In this document: positions 37,144 through 46,013 of the stretch, piece after piece
How positions within the stretch are numbered: the first letter of the stretch is position 1
How the letters are laid out: each line of letters begins with the position of its first letter
NCBI GenBank assembly: GCA_019456255.1
Contig: VRUG01000003.1
Location: forward strand, 1-64,000
Length of the DNA: 64,000 nucleotides
Source of the DNA: Planctomycetota bacterium
GTDB taxonomy: Bacteria; Planctomycetota; Phycisphaerae; Sedimentisphaerales; Anaerobacaceae
Direction of reading: 5' to 3'
Position numbers and translations under genes: made by a program
Notes under the pieces: generated by a model
What the model was told of the DNA's origin: nothing
The model's input: the letters and a program-made list of their open reading frames with translations, nothing else
Databases searched by the model: none

Positions 37144-38931
37144 TTACACCATTCCAATATTATGCTGATTCCTTTCACCAGCTTTTTTAGAAACCTGCCG
37201 TAAATACTTAGCAGGGTCATTTATCTCCTCGATATTAACTCCGTCTCCCTGCTGGGCAATCCGCTCAATAACCTCCAAAGCTCCACTCAAACGAGATTCG
37301 AAATTACCTTTCTTTTCGCCAACCTCTGCCAGCTCCACGATACAATTGCCAACCTCTACCGATTCTGCCTTAGACAGTATCTCTGCCAGCGTAACTTCCT
37401 TCTTGCTCTGCAATGCCTCAAACAATATAACCGCTACCTGCTTCAACATAGGGACATCAAAAACGCTCGTACTAAGTCCTTTCTCTACGTTTTCAAATAA
37501 TCCCGGTTCGTTCAAAAGCACTTCCAGCACCTCTCGCTGGGCCTTCGCAGCCAAACTATCGCCCAGATCCACCCTTGCAGAACTCTGGTTCTCGACGTTA
37601 TAGCTCGCACTCCGTGCCGCCCGCGCCATCCTCTTACTCAATTCCTTATTCAACTCCTTGGTCTCTATCCCGAGTATTGACGAAAGCCGATTAGCTATCA
37701 GCCCGCCGTCTATCGCAGATAAATTGCCCGATTGAAGACTCGTCGCGATCGTCTGCAAAAATTCTTCTATCGCTGTCTTTCTACCGCTAAAACCTTCTTC
37801 ATTGCTGAACTTATCTTTAAGCCGCTGCCACTTAAATTCAAATACGTCCGTCGCCTCTGCTATCAGCTTATCAAACGCCTCCTTGCCCGATGCCAAAAGA
37901 AAATCACACGGGTCATTCCCTTCAGCCGCAAACGCAAGTTTGATATCTATATGCTGCGACAAACAAACTTCCAATGCCCGGTTCGCCGCCTCCATACCCG
38001 CTATGTCACTGTCATAGAGCAGGACCACTTTCTGAGCGTACCGTTTCAGTATCCGGGCGTGACCCATCGTAAAACTCGTTCCCAAAGTCGCTACCACATT
38101 CTTGCAACCCATCTGATGGGCCATGATGCAGTCGGTATAACCCTCAACAATAACTGCAACGCCCGATGAAACAATCTCATGACGCGCCTGCTCAAGGCCA
38201 TACAAACAATTACTCTTGTCAAACAAAACCGTCGTTGGCGAGTTTAAATATTTCGCCCCGGACCCGTCAAGCGTACGACCGCCGAAACCTATCACCCGAC
38301 CAGTTACATCAGTAATCGCGAACATCAAACGGTTTACAAACTTATCCTTATTTTGCCCCGCCGACAAGCCAGCTTTGAAAAGCAGATCCATAGATGCATT
38401 TTTCGCACGAGCTGCCTGAACTAAATCGTTCCCCGCACCAGACAAACCAATCTGCCACTTCTTAATACTCTCATCATTTATCTGTCTCTCTGCGAGATAC
38501 TCACGAGTCGATTTCCCCTTTTCCTTGTCAGCTAAGATTTTTTGAAAATGTTCAGACGCCCACAAATTCGCTTTAGCTAATCGGTTCGGGTCAACCTCTT
38601 GTGATTTATCTTTTGCTCGGCCGCTTGACCGCATGGGTTTTATCTTTATACCTGCTCGTTCAGCTAATCGCTCTATCGCCTGAGGAAATGTTAAATTCTC
38701 ACGCATCTGAACAAACTTAAATACGTCACCACCGGCGCCGCATGCAAAACATTTGAATATCTGCTTTACACCATTAACGTACATGCTCGGACGATGGTCT
38801 TCGTGAAAGGGACATAACCCCGCCATCTCTCGACCTTTTTTAACCAGGCTTACATGCTCACTCACTACATCGACGATATCATTTGCTTGTTGAACCTGAT
38901 AAACTACTGTGTTATCGAACATCCCTGCCAT
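37144..38931 (-). CDS. dnaG: DNA primase
   Basis: 595 residues. The N-terminal zinc-binding domain has CPFHEDHRPSMYVN and FKCFACGAGGDVFKF (about 41-76). The catalytic core contains FGGRTLDGSGAKYLNSP, the Toprim motif VIVEGYTDCIMAHQ and VVLLYDSDIAGMEAANRA. The C-terminal helicase-binding part is less conserved. It makes RNA primers at the replication fork. It is the upstream gene of a dnaG-rpoD unit. Confidence 0.97.
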   Translation of the reverse strand: MAGMFDNTVVYQVQQANDIVDVVSEHVSLVKKGREMAGLCPFHEDHRPSMYVNGVKQIFKCFACGAGGDVFKFVQMRENLTFPQAIERLAERAGIKIKPMRSSGRAKDKSQEVDPNRLAKANLWASEHFQKILADKEKGKSTREYLAERQINDESIKKWQIGLSGAGNDLVQAARAKNASMDLLFKAGLSAGQNKDKFVNRLMFAITDVTGRVIGFGGRTLDGSGAKYLNSPTTVLFDKSNCLYGLEQARHEIVSSGVAVIVEGYTDCIMAHQMGCKNVVATLGTSFTMGHARILKRYAQKVVLLYDSDIAGMEAANRALEVCLSQHIDIKLAFAAEGNDPCDFLLASGKEAFDKLIAEATDVFEFKWQRLKDKFSNEEGFSGRKTAIEEFLQTIATSLQSGNLSAIDGGLIANRLSSILGIETKELNKELSKRMARAARSASYNVENQSSARVDLGDSLAAKAQREVLEVLLNEPGLFENVEKGLSTSVFDVPMLKQVAVILFEALQSKKEVTLAEILSKAESVEVGNCIVELAEVGEKKGNFESRLSGALEVIERIAQQGDGVNIEEINDPAKYLRQVSKKAGERNQHNIGMV

Positions 38932-39177
38932 TTGAATTTTGCCAATTCCATTAATAACATAAAGGGCGTAAAATTTTACGCCCCAAGCGAGCTTCTAACT
39001 TGAACTGATTATGTACCTCTTACACCTTTGATAATTTGTAAGGGTGTCTACTTAAAGTATAGGGGGTTTTGCTCAAAAGTCAAATTAAACTAAAAAACCC
39101 CGCTTTTTATACTGATAAACCCCTCCTGCTCCGCTTCGGACACTTAGTCAAATGAGACTGGCTCGCAGCCATTTTTC
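38932..39177. other. Intergenic region with palindrome and terminator-like hairpin
   Basis: GGGCGTAAAATTTTACGCCC at 38963-38982 is a perfect 20-base palindrome just upstream of dnaG and could be an operator or hairpin. At 39062-39108, GGGGTTTT pairs with AAAACCCC and is followed by a T-rich stretch, terminator-like on the plus strand although no plus-strand gene precedes it. No gene was seen. Confidence 0.5.
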
Positions 39178-39206
39178 TTGAAAAAAGGGGAGTGATATGG
39201 TATAAT
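39178..39206 (+). promoter_or_regulatory. Strong sigma-70 promoter with extended -10
   Basis: TTGAAA (39178-39183), a 17-base spacer and TATAAT (39201-39206) preceded by TGG. It faces the DUF5678 gene with a leader of about 205 bases. Confidence 0.65.
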
Positions 39207-39417
39207 GCGAAAAAGAAAGTGGGTCAATTCGAAAAATGGGGTGTAAAAAAGCGAAATAGTCAAAAAACGGCTAAGGCAAGGTGGAAAAAGAAGTAAAAAC
39301 AAGCAATTTTACACATTCTTGTGTATTTTTTTCAATTTTAGGATTTTGGCTTGAATATCAGGCTTTTAAATGCGATAATTTATACAGAAGAAAAGAGAAT
39401 GTAGAGAGGTGTATAAA

Positions 39418-39630
39418 ATGGCCAGCCACAATAACCGTACGCTAATTTCTGACCCTCAATATCAGGGCAAATATGTAGCCTTTGCCTCATGTAACGACAA
39501 TACTGTTGTGGGATCTGGGAAAAGCAGAAAAGAGGCTCGTAAACAAGCCATTAGACAAGGCCTTGACGACCCATTTGTATTGTATGTTCCCACGAGCCAC
39601 AGGGTGCACTGTATACATGCCCATTGTTAA
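39418..39630 (+). CDS. DUF5678-like small protein
   Basis: 70 residues from ATG 39418, which has GAGAGGT 7 bases upstream; a GTG at 39409 is in frame but less likely. The sequence QYQGKYVAFASCNDNTVVGS, then GKSRKEARKQAIRQGLDDPF and VLYVP, fits DUF5678, a short beta-alpha domain of unknown function. It overlaps the start of the protease gene by 14 bases, so the two are translationally coupled. Confidence 0.82.
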   Translation: MASHNNRTLISDPQYQGKYVAFASCNDNTVVGSGKSRKEARKQAIRQGLDDPFVLYVPTSHRVHCIHAHC

Positions 39631-40078
39631 TTATCCAATGAGGCGCATTGTGTCCGAGGATAGTTTTGCGCCTTATTTGACATGTCAATTTGTCAATCCT
39701 GATACGGGAGACCGCGCGACCGACCTTGCATTAGTTGATACTGGTGCAAATGGATGTGTGGTTTCTATGGAATTTGCCAAACATCTTGGTCACAATATTA
39801 AAAAGGGTCGTTGGGGACATATTTGGACGGCAAGCGATCAGGTTACAAGCTGGAAACATACATTCACAATACATATTTATGCCATGCAAACAAGGGGCTC
39901 GAATGAAATATTCGTGGACAAAAATGATATCGTTTTGACCTTGGAAAATATTGAAGTAGATGTGTTGGAATGCGATACTCCCAACTTACTTGGCGTAAGG
40001 GATTTTCTGGAAAACTATACGTTGACGGCAAATTATCCACAGAAAACGTTTTCTATTCAAGATTTTCACACGATTTAG
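39617..40078 (+). CDS. Retropepsin-like aspartic protease
   Basis: 153 residues from ATG 39617. The catalytic motif ALVDTGANGCVVS (about 36-48) is the single DTG of homodimeric retroviral-type aspartic proteases. The second conserved patch (TPNLLGVRDFLENY, about 125-138) matches the I/L-L-G-x-D/R flap-proximal region. No membrane segment or other domain is present, so it is probably cytosolic and dimeric. It overlaps the DUF5678 gene. The substrate is unknown; processing of the neighbour is a testable idea. Confidence 0.85.
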   Translation: MPIVNYPMRRIVSEDSFAPYLTCQFVNPDTGDRATDLALVDTGANGCVVSMEFAKHLGHNIKKGRWGHIWTASDQVTSWKHTFTIHIYAMQTRGSNEIFVDKNDIVLTLENIEVDVLECDTPNLLGVRDFLENYTLTANYPQKTFSIQDFHTI

Positions 40079-40145
40079 GCCGTTATTATTCTTTTTATCA
40101 AACCAAAAATTTTTTAAAAAATTATAATACCGACTAACGGTCCGC

Positions 40146-40916
40146 TCATATCCCGAAAAAATCTCTGCTCGTCGAGCTAACCTTCTCGCAAAAATCAGTA
40201 AGATCCATCTCTTTCAACTTCGCCAAATACTTGGCTGTATGGATCATCAATGCTGGCTCATTGACTTTCTGTTTCCGCATAGGTTCCGGCGACATATAAG
40301 GACAATCTGTCTCAACCATCAAACGCTCCAGAGGAATCGCGCTAACTGCCTCTCGCACGCCCGATGCGTTCTTAAATGTCACTACACCTGTAAACGAAAT
40401 ATAATAACCCCTGTCGATAACTATCTTTGCCTGCTCTGCGCTTCCGCCGAAACAATGAAAGACCAACCGCTTAATATCCTTGCCGTGCTCATCTAATATC
40501 TCTATCGTCTCATCGAACGCCTCTCTGCTGTGTACGATTACTGGCAGATTATATTCGCGTGCGATTGCCAAATGCTTAATGAATACTTCCCTTTGAATTT
40601 CAGGCGGTGAAAAATTGTAATGAAAGTCCAAACCCGTTTCACCTATCGCGACAACCTTTTCTCTCTGAGCTAATTCCCTCAACTCTTCCAAAGTTTCATC
40701 GGTGACATCCTTTGCATCGTGCGGATGAATACCGACAGTCGCGTAAACATCATCAAACCTCTCGGCAAGTTCGACGCACTTTCTGTTATGTTCTGCGTCT
40801 GTCCCGACAGTTATCCATCCGGTAATACCCGCCGCTCTGCTGCGCTGCAGAACACCAGCTATGTCGCCCGACAACTGCTTAAAAGTTAAATGACAATGTG
40901 TATCGATCAATTTCAT
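40146..40916 (-). CDS. tatD: TatD family metal-dependent hydrolase
   Basis: 256 residues with all metal ligands of TatD: DTHCHL (about 5-10), GETGLDFHYN (about 92-101), VIVHSREA (His, about 126-133), LVFHCFGG (His, about 151-158) and VETDCPYM (Asp, about 203-210). Members are 3'-5' DNA exonucleases or related hydrolases with two metals. It lies 5 bases after yraN in the ribosomal-gene operon. Confidence 0.95.
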   Translation of the reverse strand: MKLIDTHCHLTFKQLSGDIAGVLQRSRAAGITGWITVGTDAEHNRKCVELAERFDDVYATVGIHPHDAKDVTDETLEELRELAQREKVVAIGETGLDFHYNFSPPEIQREVFIKHLAIAREYNLPVIVHSREAFDETIEILDEHGKDIKRLVFHCFGGSAEQAKIVIDRGYYISFTGVVTFKNASGVREAVSAIPLERLMVETDCPYMSPEPMRKQKVNEPALMIHTAKYLAKLKEMDLTDFCEKVSSTSRDFFGI

Positions 40917-40921
40917 GGTTA

Positions 40922-41311
40922 TTAAGGTACGAATGCGTTCCTGTAATGCCTTATCTGCTCTTTCCCTTTCTCATCGAGCACTATTATTACAACATCAAAA
41001 CGATAAGGCCGGTCCTTTATATTATTAGTCGAAAGAAAATACCTCGCTGTCTTAATTAATTTGTGTTTCTTGGAACTCGTAATAACCGCCTCTGCTGGAG
41101 CAAAACTTTCATCTGCTCTGCTTTTCACCTCGACAAAAACAATACTCCCGTCACTATCGACCATCACCAGATCGATCTCGCCAGCTTTGCAGGAAAAATT
41201 ACGTGTGAGTGTTTTAAAACCTGCCCGCTTGAGAAACTTCTCGCTGCGTTTTTCACCCCATCGACCAAGCTTGGCCTTGTCCCAAAGAAGCTTAGCTTTT
41301 GTTAACAGCAA
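40922..41311 (-). CDS. YraN family (UPF0102) endonuclease-like protein
   Basis: 129 residues. The pattern GRWGEKRSEKFLKRAGFKTLTRN, then GEIDLVMVDSDGSIVFVEVKSR, shows the PD-(D/E)XK core (Glu, Asp, Glu-x-Lys). It is a predicted nuclease of unknown role. It follows rplS after 14 bases and lies just before tatD, the common order in many bacteria (motif pieces given here are positions about 17-39 and 46-67). Confidence 0.92.
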   Translation of the reverse strand: MLLTKAKLLWDKAKLGRWGEKRSEKFLKRAGFKTLTRNFSCKAGEIDLVMVDSDGSIVFVEVKSRADESFAPAEAVITSSKKHKLIKTARYFLSTNNIKDRPYRFDVVIIVLDEKGKEQIRHYRNAFVP

Positions 41312-41325
41312 ATTCCAACCCCGTA

Positions 41326-41694
41326 CTATTTGGAAACTGTGTGAGCACTGTGACGCTGACCAAGTCTCACTGACTTGCCCGTGCGTTGACGCAAGAAATA
41401 AAGCTTCGCTCTTCGTGTCTTACCACTGCGAATCGCCTTAATATCAAGAACGTTCGGAGAATGAAGAGGGAAAACTCGCTCCACACCTTCGTTGCCGATT
41501 ACTCTTCGAACTGTAAACGTCTCGTTAACACCGCGGCCCTTACGAGCAATAACCGTACCGCTGAAAATCTGAGTACGAATCTTGGCGCCTTCTTTAATTC
41601 TACAGCTTACGTCAACCGTATCACCTATCTCAAAATGCGGAACCTTACTCTTCAAACTGCCGCTTTCGACCGCATCTAATAATTCTGTTTTCAC
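41326..41694 (-). CDS. rplS: 50S ribosomal protein L19
   Basis: 122 residues. Family features are FEIGDTVDVSCRIKEGAKIR (about 21-40), FSGTVIARKGRG, TFTVRRVIGNEGVERVFPLH and KTRRAKLYFLRQRTGK. L19 lies at the subunit interface of the 50S particle. The gene is in the usual trmD-rplS order. Confidence 0.97.
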   Translation of the reverse strand: MKTELLDAVESGSLKSKVPHFEIGDTVDVSCRIKEGAKIRTQIFSGTVIARKGRGVNETFTVRRVIGNEGVERVFPLHSPNVLDIKAIRSGKTRRAKLYFLRQRTGKSVRLGQRHSAHTVSK

Positions 41695-41787
41695 TTCAAT
41701 ATCTCCTGACTTATTTACTTAGTGCTTTTCGTTATTTTTAAAGAATCCCAAATTATACCCGATTAAATCTTAATAACAAGCCTTTTT

Positions 41788-42477
41788 TTAAGACTTGTCC
41801 CCTTTTAATAAATCCGGACGCCATAGCTTGGTTCGCTCTAAAGCCTTGTCACGACGCCACTTAGCGATTTTGCCGTGGTCGCCGCTCAAAAGAATATCAG
41901 GCACTTTCATCCCGCGAAAAACTTCCGGACGAGTATATTGAGGATATTCCAACAGCCCGTCGCTAAAAGAATCATCCTTCGATGAGTCCTCGTCACCCAA
42001 AGCGCCACCAAGCAACCGAACCACAGAATCGATAACAACCATCGCCGCTAACTCTCCGCCGCTCAATACATAGTCACCTATCGATAACTGCTCAGCGCCA
42101 AGACCTTCGCGAATACGCTCGTCAAATCCTTCGTACCGACCAGATATAAATATCAGACGCTTTTCCTTACTAAGCTCAACTGCTTTTCGGTGGTCGAATT
42201 TCTGACCTTGAGGTGTAAGCAAAATAACGCGACCCTTTTCAGCCGATAATTTCTCGACATGTTCAAAACAATCGAAAACCGGTTCAGGCATCATTACCAT
42301 TCCCGGACCGCCGCCATAAGGTTTGTCATCGACCTTCTTATAACTGTCAGTGACAAAGTCACGTATATTGCTTAATACTATCTCAACTATACCGCTTTGC
42401 TGAGCACGCTTTAATATCGAGTGACCAAGAGGAGACTCGAACATCTCAGGAAAAAGTGTAAGAACATCAACTCTCAT
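41788..42477 (-). CDS. trmD: tRNA (guanine37-N1)-methyltransferase
   Basis: 229 residues. A trefoil-knot SPOUT enzyme that methylates G37 of tRNAs using S-adenosylmethionine. Motifs are [36 protein letters not shown] (about 57-72), [14 protein letters not shown] and the knot [15 protein letters not shown] (about 130-144). Its start overlaps the end of rpsP by 11 bases. Confidence 0.97.
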   Translation of the reverse strand: MRVDVLTLFPEMFESPLGHSILKRAQQSGIVEIVLSNIRDFVTDSYKKVDDKPYGGGPGMVMMPEPVFDCFEHVEKLSAEKGRVILLTPQGQKFDHRKAVELSKEKRLIFISGRYEGFDERIREGLGAEQLSIGDYVLSGGELAAMVVIDSVVRLLGGALGDEDSSKDDSFSDGLLEYPQYTRPEVFRGMKVPDILLSGDHGKIAKWRRDKALERTKLWRPDLLKGDKS

Positions 42478-43252
42478 TACTTTTTTCTTCGCTTGATTCT
42501 TCTTTAGCTTCTGCTTCCGGTTCAGCTTTTTTAGCTTTAGGTTTCTTTGCTTTCGGAGCGTCCTCTTCTACTTTAGCTTCCTCTTTAGCCTCTTCCGCCG
42601 CCGGTGCTGCTGGAGCCTCTTCTTTAGCCTTTTCTACTGCAGGTGCTTCTTCTGCTGCCTTAGCGGCTTCCTCTTTAGCTTTGGCTTCTTCCTTTTCAGC
42701 CTTGACCTTTTCTTTTTCAGCGTTGGCTTTTGCATCAGCGTCAGCTTTTGCTTGTTCCTCAGCAGCCTGGGCAGCCTCTTCTACTGCTGGAGCTGCTTCT
42801 GCTGCCTTAGCGGCTTCCTCTTTAGCTTTGGCTTCTTCTTTTTCAGCCTTGACCTTTGCATCAGCGTCAGCTTTTGCTTGTTCCTCAGCAGCCTGGGCGG
42901 CCTTTTCAATCGCTACCCTGTCAGCCTTGTCAAACGGAACATCCTTAGCTCTTGCTATCGCGCGTGCTCTATCACGTCTTGCTGCGCGCTCTTCTGCGTA
43001 TTTATGTTTAATACCCTTTTTGACCAGCATGTCAGATACCGTATCAGAAGGTATCGCGCCCTTATCAAGCCAATATTGAACTCGCTCGACATTGAGCACC
43101 AACTGTTTCTCAGGGTCCTTAACTATCGGATCGTAATGGCCAAGCTTCTCTAAAATTTTGCCGTCGCGGGGTTTGCGTGAATCAATCGCATTGATTCTAA
43201 AGAAGGGCCTGTGACGCCTGCCTATTCTCGTCATTCTAATTTTTACTGCCAT
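42467..43252 (-). CDS. rpsP: 30S ribosomal protein S16 with very long repetitive tail
   Basis: 261 residues, against about 80-90 for ordinary S16. The ribosomal part (about 1-85) is normal: [28 protein letters not shown] and [20 protein letters not shown]. The remaining 150 or more residues are a charged Ala/Lys/Glu-rich helical tail. It contains a tandem duplication of about 55 residues: [14 protein letters not shown] appears twice, each time followed by [15 protein letters not shown]. It ends in an acidic segment. Planctomycetes often have extended S16, but the duplicated tail is striking. It probably extends from the 30S surface. Confidence 0.95.
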   Translation of the reverse strand: MAVKIRMTRIGRRHRPFFRINAIDSRKPRDGKILEKLGHYDPIVKDPEKQLVLNVERVQYWLDKGAIPSDTVSDMLVKKGIKHKYAEERAARRDRARAIARAKDVPFDKADRVAIEKAAQAAEEQAKADADAKVKAEKEEAKAKEEAAKAAEAAPAVEEAAQAAEEQAKADADAKANAEKEKVKAEKEEAKAKEEAAKAAEEAPAVEKAKEEAPAAPAAEEAKEEAKVEEDAPKAKKPKAKKAEPEAEAKEESSEEKSNES

Positions 43253-43308
43253 AATTTACTCCTTGTACTTTTAGTATTAATAAATTTCCATGATTCGCCC
43301 TTTGCAAA

Positions 43309-43587
43309 TCACGAAACACGTTTACATCGTAAAGTAAAACCATTCATAAAAATCACGAATATTGCATTGTCAATTTTCGCATCGTCAGCGATTTTTTCTA
43401 CCTGCTCATCATCTAACTCGGCTGCACTTTCCTTCTCAGCCTTGGTCATTATAGCTACAGCTTTTTTCAACTGTTCAAATTCTTCACTGCTCGGCGTAGC
43501 CAACATCGCAAGCTCACTCGAGCCGCGGTTATCCTTAAAATGACTCCGGATAGCTTGCCCATGGGCATTATCTACGAAACGAGCCAA
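43309..43587 (-). CDS. Small helical protein between ffh and rpsP
   Basis: 92 residues from TTG 43587. It is mainly helical and acidic (SSEEFEQLKKAVAIMTKAEKES, about 33-54, given here only as a region; AELDDEQVEKIADDAKID), with a C-terminal FVIFMNGFTL strand. No family is recognised. The frame continues upstream with the plausible N-terminus NAKISIEEYLEELARF back to an ATA codon at 43626-43624 that overlaps the ffh stop as ATAA. The start is therefore uncertain. Its position inside a conserved operon supports a real gene. Confidence 0.65.
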   Translation of the reverse strand: MARFVDNAHGQAIRSHFKDNRGSSELAMLATPSSEEFEQLKKAVAIMTKAEKESAAELDDEQVEKIADDAKIDNAIFVIFMNGFTLRCKRVS

Positions 43588-43622
43588 TTCTTCAAGATAT
43601 TCTTCTATACTTATTTTTGCGT

Positions 43623-45050
43623 TTATCGCCGTTTTATCTTCCCTTTTCGCTTTATAACCCTTTTTCGCTTGGATCTTTGCTTAATTTTCCTGCCCGCAGA
43701 CATCGCAGCTCCTATGGCCTCCATGTTCATACCGCCGGAAAACAGGTTTTTTAATCCGCCTAATTTGCCCCCGCTAAGCGATTTCATCATATCGCGAGTG
43801 CGTTTGAATGTCTTTACCAATCCGGAAACATCATGCGGCTCAACACCGGCACCACCAGCAATTCTGCGCCGACGGGAGGTATCTATAACATCAGGCTGGC
43901 GACGTTCTGCTGTGGTCATCGAATGGACGATACCCTCAATACGAACAAGCGAGCCGTCGTCTAAGTCCATATCATCGATTTGACTTGACATGCCGGGCAT
44001 CATTTTTAAAACGTCTTTCATCCCGCCCATATTTTTCATTGCCTGCATCTGTTTCAGGAAATCATCAAACCCGAAACTGCCCTTAGCCATTTTCTCCTGT
44101 AGTTTTTCAGCTTCCTCAACATCGAATTGCTCCTGGGCCCTTTCCACCAGCGTAACGACATCGCCCATACCGAGAATTCGACTTGCCATTCTGTCGGGAT
44201 GGAACTCTTCGAGCTTGTCTAATTTTTCGCCGACGCCGATGAACTTAATCGGCTTACCCGTTACAGCCTTTATACTTAGGGCAGCACCACCGCGGGCGTC
44301 ACCGTCGAGTTTTGTCAGTATTACACCATCGAGTTCTAAACGCTCATTGAATTCCTTAGCGGAATTAACAGCGTCCTGACCCATCATGGAATCGCAAACG
44401 AGGTAGATCTGGTGGGGGGTAACAGCTTTTGCGACGTTGGCAACCTCGTTCATCATCTCTTCATCGATGTGCAAACGGCCAGCGGTATCAAGCAGCATGA
44501 CGTCGAAATCGTTCTTTTTGGCGTATTTTAAGGCATTTTTCGCAACTCTAACAGGGTCCTTGGATTGCTCAGAGTAGACTTCGATTTCAAGCTGTTCGCC
44601 TAATAATCTTAATTGTTCGATAGCAGCAGGGCGCTGCAAATCGTCGGCGACGAGCAGGGGGCGCTTGCCTTTTGCGACGAGATATTTTCCTAACTTCCCT
44701 GCTGTAGTGGTTTTACCGCAACCTTGAAGTCCGGCTAACATGATGACAGTTGGGCCGGGAGAGACGTAATAAATGCTTGTATCGACAGGGCCCATTAGCT
44801 TGGTTAATTCGTCATTAACGATCTTTACCATGACCTGGCTGGGATGTAAACTTTTTATAACTTCAGCGCCCATCGCAGCTTGCGTGACATCTTTGCAGAA
44901 CTGTTTTGTGACTTGATAGTTAACATCGGCTTCTAAAAGTGCTTTTCTAACACCGCGCATAGCGTCGGAAATGTTTGCTTCGGTTATTCTGCCACGACCG
45001 GATAGGGATTTGAAAACCGAATTAAATTTTTCTGTTAGTGACTCAAACAC
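43623..45050 (-). CDS. ffh: Signal recognition particle protein Ffh
   Basis: 475 residues. It has the N domain (about 1-90), then the G domain with GLQGCGKTTTAGKLG (about 107-121), LLDTAGRLHIDEEM, TKLDGDARGGAALS and a closing GVGEKLDKLEEFHPDRMASR. The methionine-rich M domain (about 300-455; MKNMGGMKDVLKMMPGM) is followed by a basic C-terminus. It binds signal sequences and SRP RNA (ffs at 13740) for membrane targeting. It is the first gene of the ffh-orf-rpsP-trmD-rplS-yraN-tatD unit. Confidence 0.97.
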   Translation of the reverse strand: MFESLTEKFNSVFKSLSGRGRITEANISDAMRGVRKALLEADVNYQVTKQFCKDVTQAAMGAEVIKSLHPSQVMVKIVNDELTKLMGPVDTSIYYVSPGPTVIMLAGLQGCGKTTTAGKLGKYLVAKGKRPLLVADDLQRPAAIEQLRLLGEQLEIEVYSEQSKDPVRVAKNALKYAKKNDFDVMLLDTAGRLHIDEEMMNEVANVAKAVTPHQIYLVCDSMMGQDAVNSAKEFNERLELDGVILTKLDGDARGGAALSIKAVTGKPIKFIGVGEKLDKLEEFHPDRMASRILGMGDVVTLVERAQEQFDVEEAEKLQEKMAKGSFGFDDFLKQMQAMKNMGGMKDVLKMMPGMSSQIDDMDLDDGSLVRIEGIVHSMTTAERRQPDVIDTSRRRRIAGGAGVEPHDVSGLVKTFKRTRDMMKSLSGGKLGGLKNLFSGGMNMEAIGAAMSAGRKIKQRSKRKRVIKRKGKIKRR

Positions 45051-45226
45051 TTTGTCAGCCTTAACTTATGAAAGTTAATAATCTGTGCGCGTACAAGATT
45101 CTCGCAGTAAAGCCCAGTAGTATATAGATTTAGAGAGGTATTTGCAAGAAATAATTAGTTGCTGGTCTTCGTCTTTTGGACTCCGCAGCGGCAGGTGGGG
45201 GGCATAGAGGGAAAGACGGTTATTTT

Positions 45227-45262
45227 CCCCATAGATTTGCCAAAACAAATCTAAACATGGGG
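45227..45262. repeat. Dispersed imperfect palindrome, copy 2
   Basis: CCCCATAGATTTG and CAAATCTAAACATGGGG face each other. The same family occurs at 294, 45362, 45425 and 57517. Confidence 0.7.
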
Positions 45263-45361
45263 ACGAGCAAAAACGGGGTTTAAGTTGGGAAGTTTGGGGG
45301 GAGTTGTAATTTAAAATTGATGTAAGTCTTTTGTTTGTGTCGGGCCAGAAAGCAGATATTT

Positions 45362-45400
45362 CCCCCATAGATTTACCTGTAAATCTGGATATGGGGACAA
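45362..45400. repeat. Dispersed imperfect palindrome, copy 3
   Basis: CCCCCATAGATTTAC and GTAAATCTGGATATGGGG flank a two-base centre, followed by ACAAGTGGG. The tail ACAAG is shared with other copies. Confidence 0.75.
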
Positions 45401-45424
45401 GTGGGATGACTTTAAGGGCTGGTC

Positions 45425-45459
45425 TCCCATAGGTTTATATAATAAACCTAAGCATGGGG
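45425..45459. repeat. Dispersed imperfect palindrome, copy 4
   Basis: TCCCATAGGTTTAT and ATAAACCTAAGCATGGGG face each other. Compensating changes (GGTTTA with TAAACC) keep the stem, which suggests selection on structure. Confidence 0.7.
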
Positions 45460-45888
45460 CTATTAAGAGATAAGGAGTCTTGATATCTTTAAAAGTGGGG
45501 TGGCTGGGAGTGGGGGGATAAACGAAACGCGCAAGTTTCTCATATTGAGAGGAAAAAAGGGTCAAAAAGTTGTTGAAAAATGGCAAAAACGCGCGCGTTT
45601 TGGTGTAAATTGCGCGCGATTTGCATCAAAATGAGCGCAATTTGCAAATTCCCAAAAGTGGGACTTGCGCGTTTGATTGATTTTTTGGTGATTTGGGGGA
45701 TTTATTCTCATATTGAGAATAAATCAGTTACCTAAATTAACATAAGAAAATATCACCACGAAGAGCGCGAAGGACACGAAGAAAAGTTGCCTAAGTTAAC
45801 ACAAGAAAGAAAAAATTAAATCCCGCAAAGGCGCTGAGGAAAAGATTTTTTTAGCCACAGAGAACACAGAGAAAAGTCGGGAAAAAAG
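45460..45888. other. Repeat-rich intergenic DNA upstream of the accessory island
   Basis: No gene was seen. It holds a near-perfect palindrome at 45699-45725 (GATTTATTCTCA/TGAGAATAAATC), whose core TTCTCATATTGAGA also occurs near 45536. It also holds an inverted repeat AAATTGCGC/GCGCAATTT at 45607-45643. From about 45755 there are low-complexity words of the type CACGAAGAGCGCGAAGGACACGAAG (several short units) common in extragenic DNA of this phylum. Confidence 0.5.
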
Positions 45889-45918
45889 TTGTGAAAGTCT
45901 CTGATTTTTGTATATAAT
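45889..45918 (+). promoter_or_regulatory. Sigma-70 type promoter before the accessory island
   Basis: TTGTGA (45889-45894), an 18-base spacer and TATAAT (45913-45918). It faces the membrane-protein gene at 46014. Confidence 0.5.
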
Positions 45919-46013
45919 AATTGGACTATAGTGCGGAGGAATTTCAACTGGCTTCACATCAGGGTGGTGTATTTAGTGGTTTATGTAAGTTAACAGTTGA
46001 AAGGGAATTGAAT

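Noticed and set aside
45075-45586. Two minus-strand ORFs (97 and 91 codons)
   Set aside because: They cover repeat copies 2-4 and low-complexity DNA, have no ribosome-binding site and no family resemblance.
45755-45870. CRISPR-like array from repeated CACGAAG words
   Set aside because: Units are short, unequal and lack constant spacers; they match common low-complexity extragenic words. No cas genes were seen.
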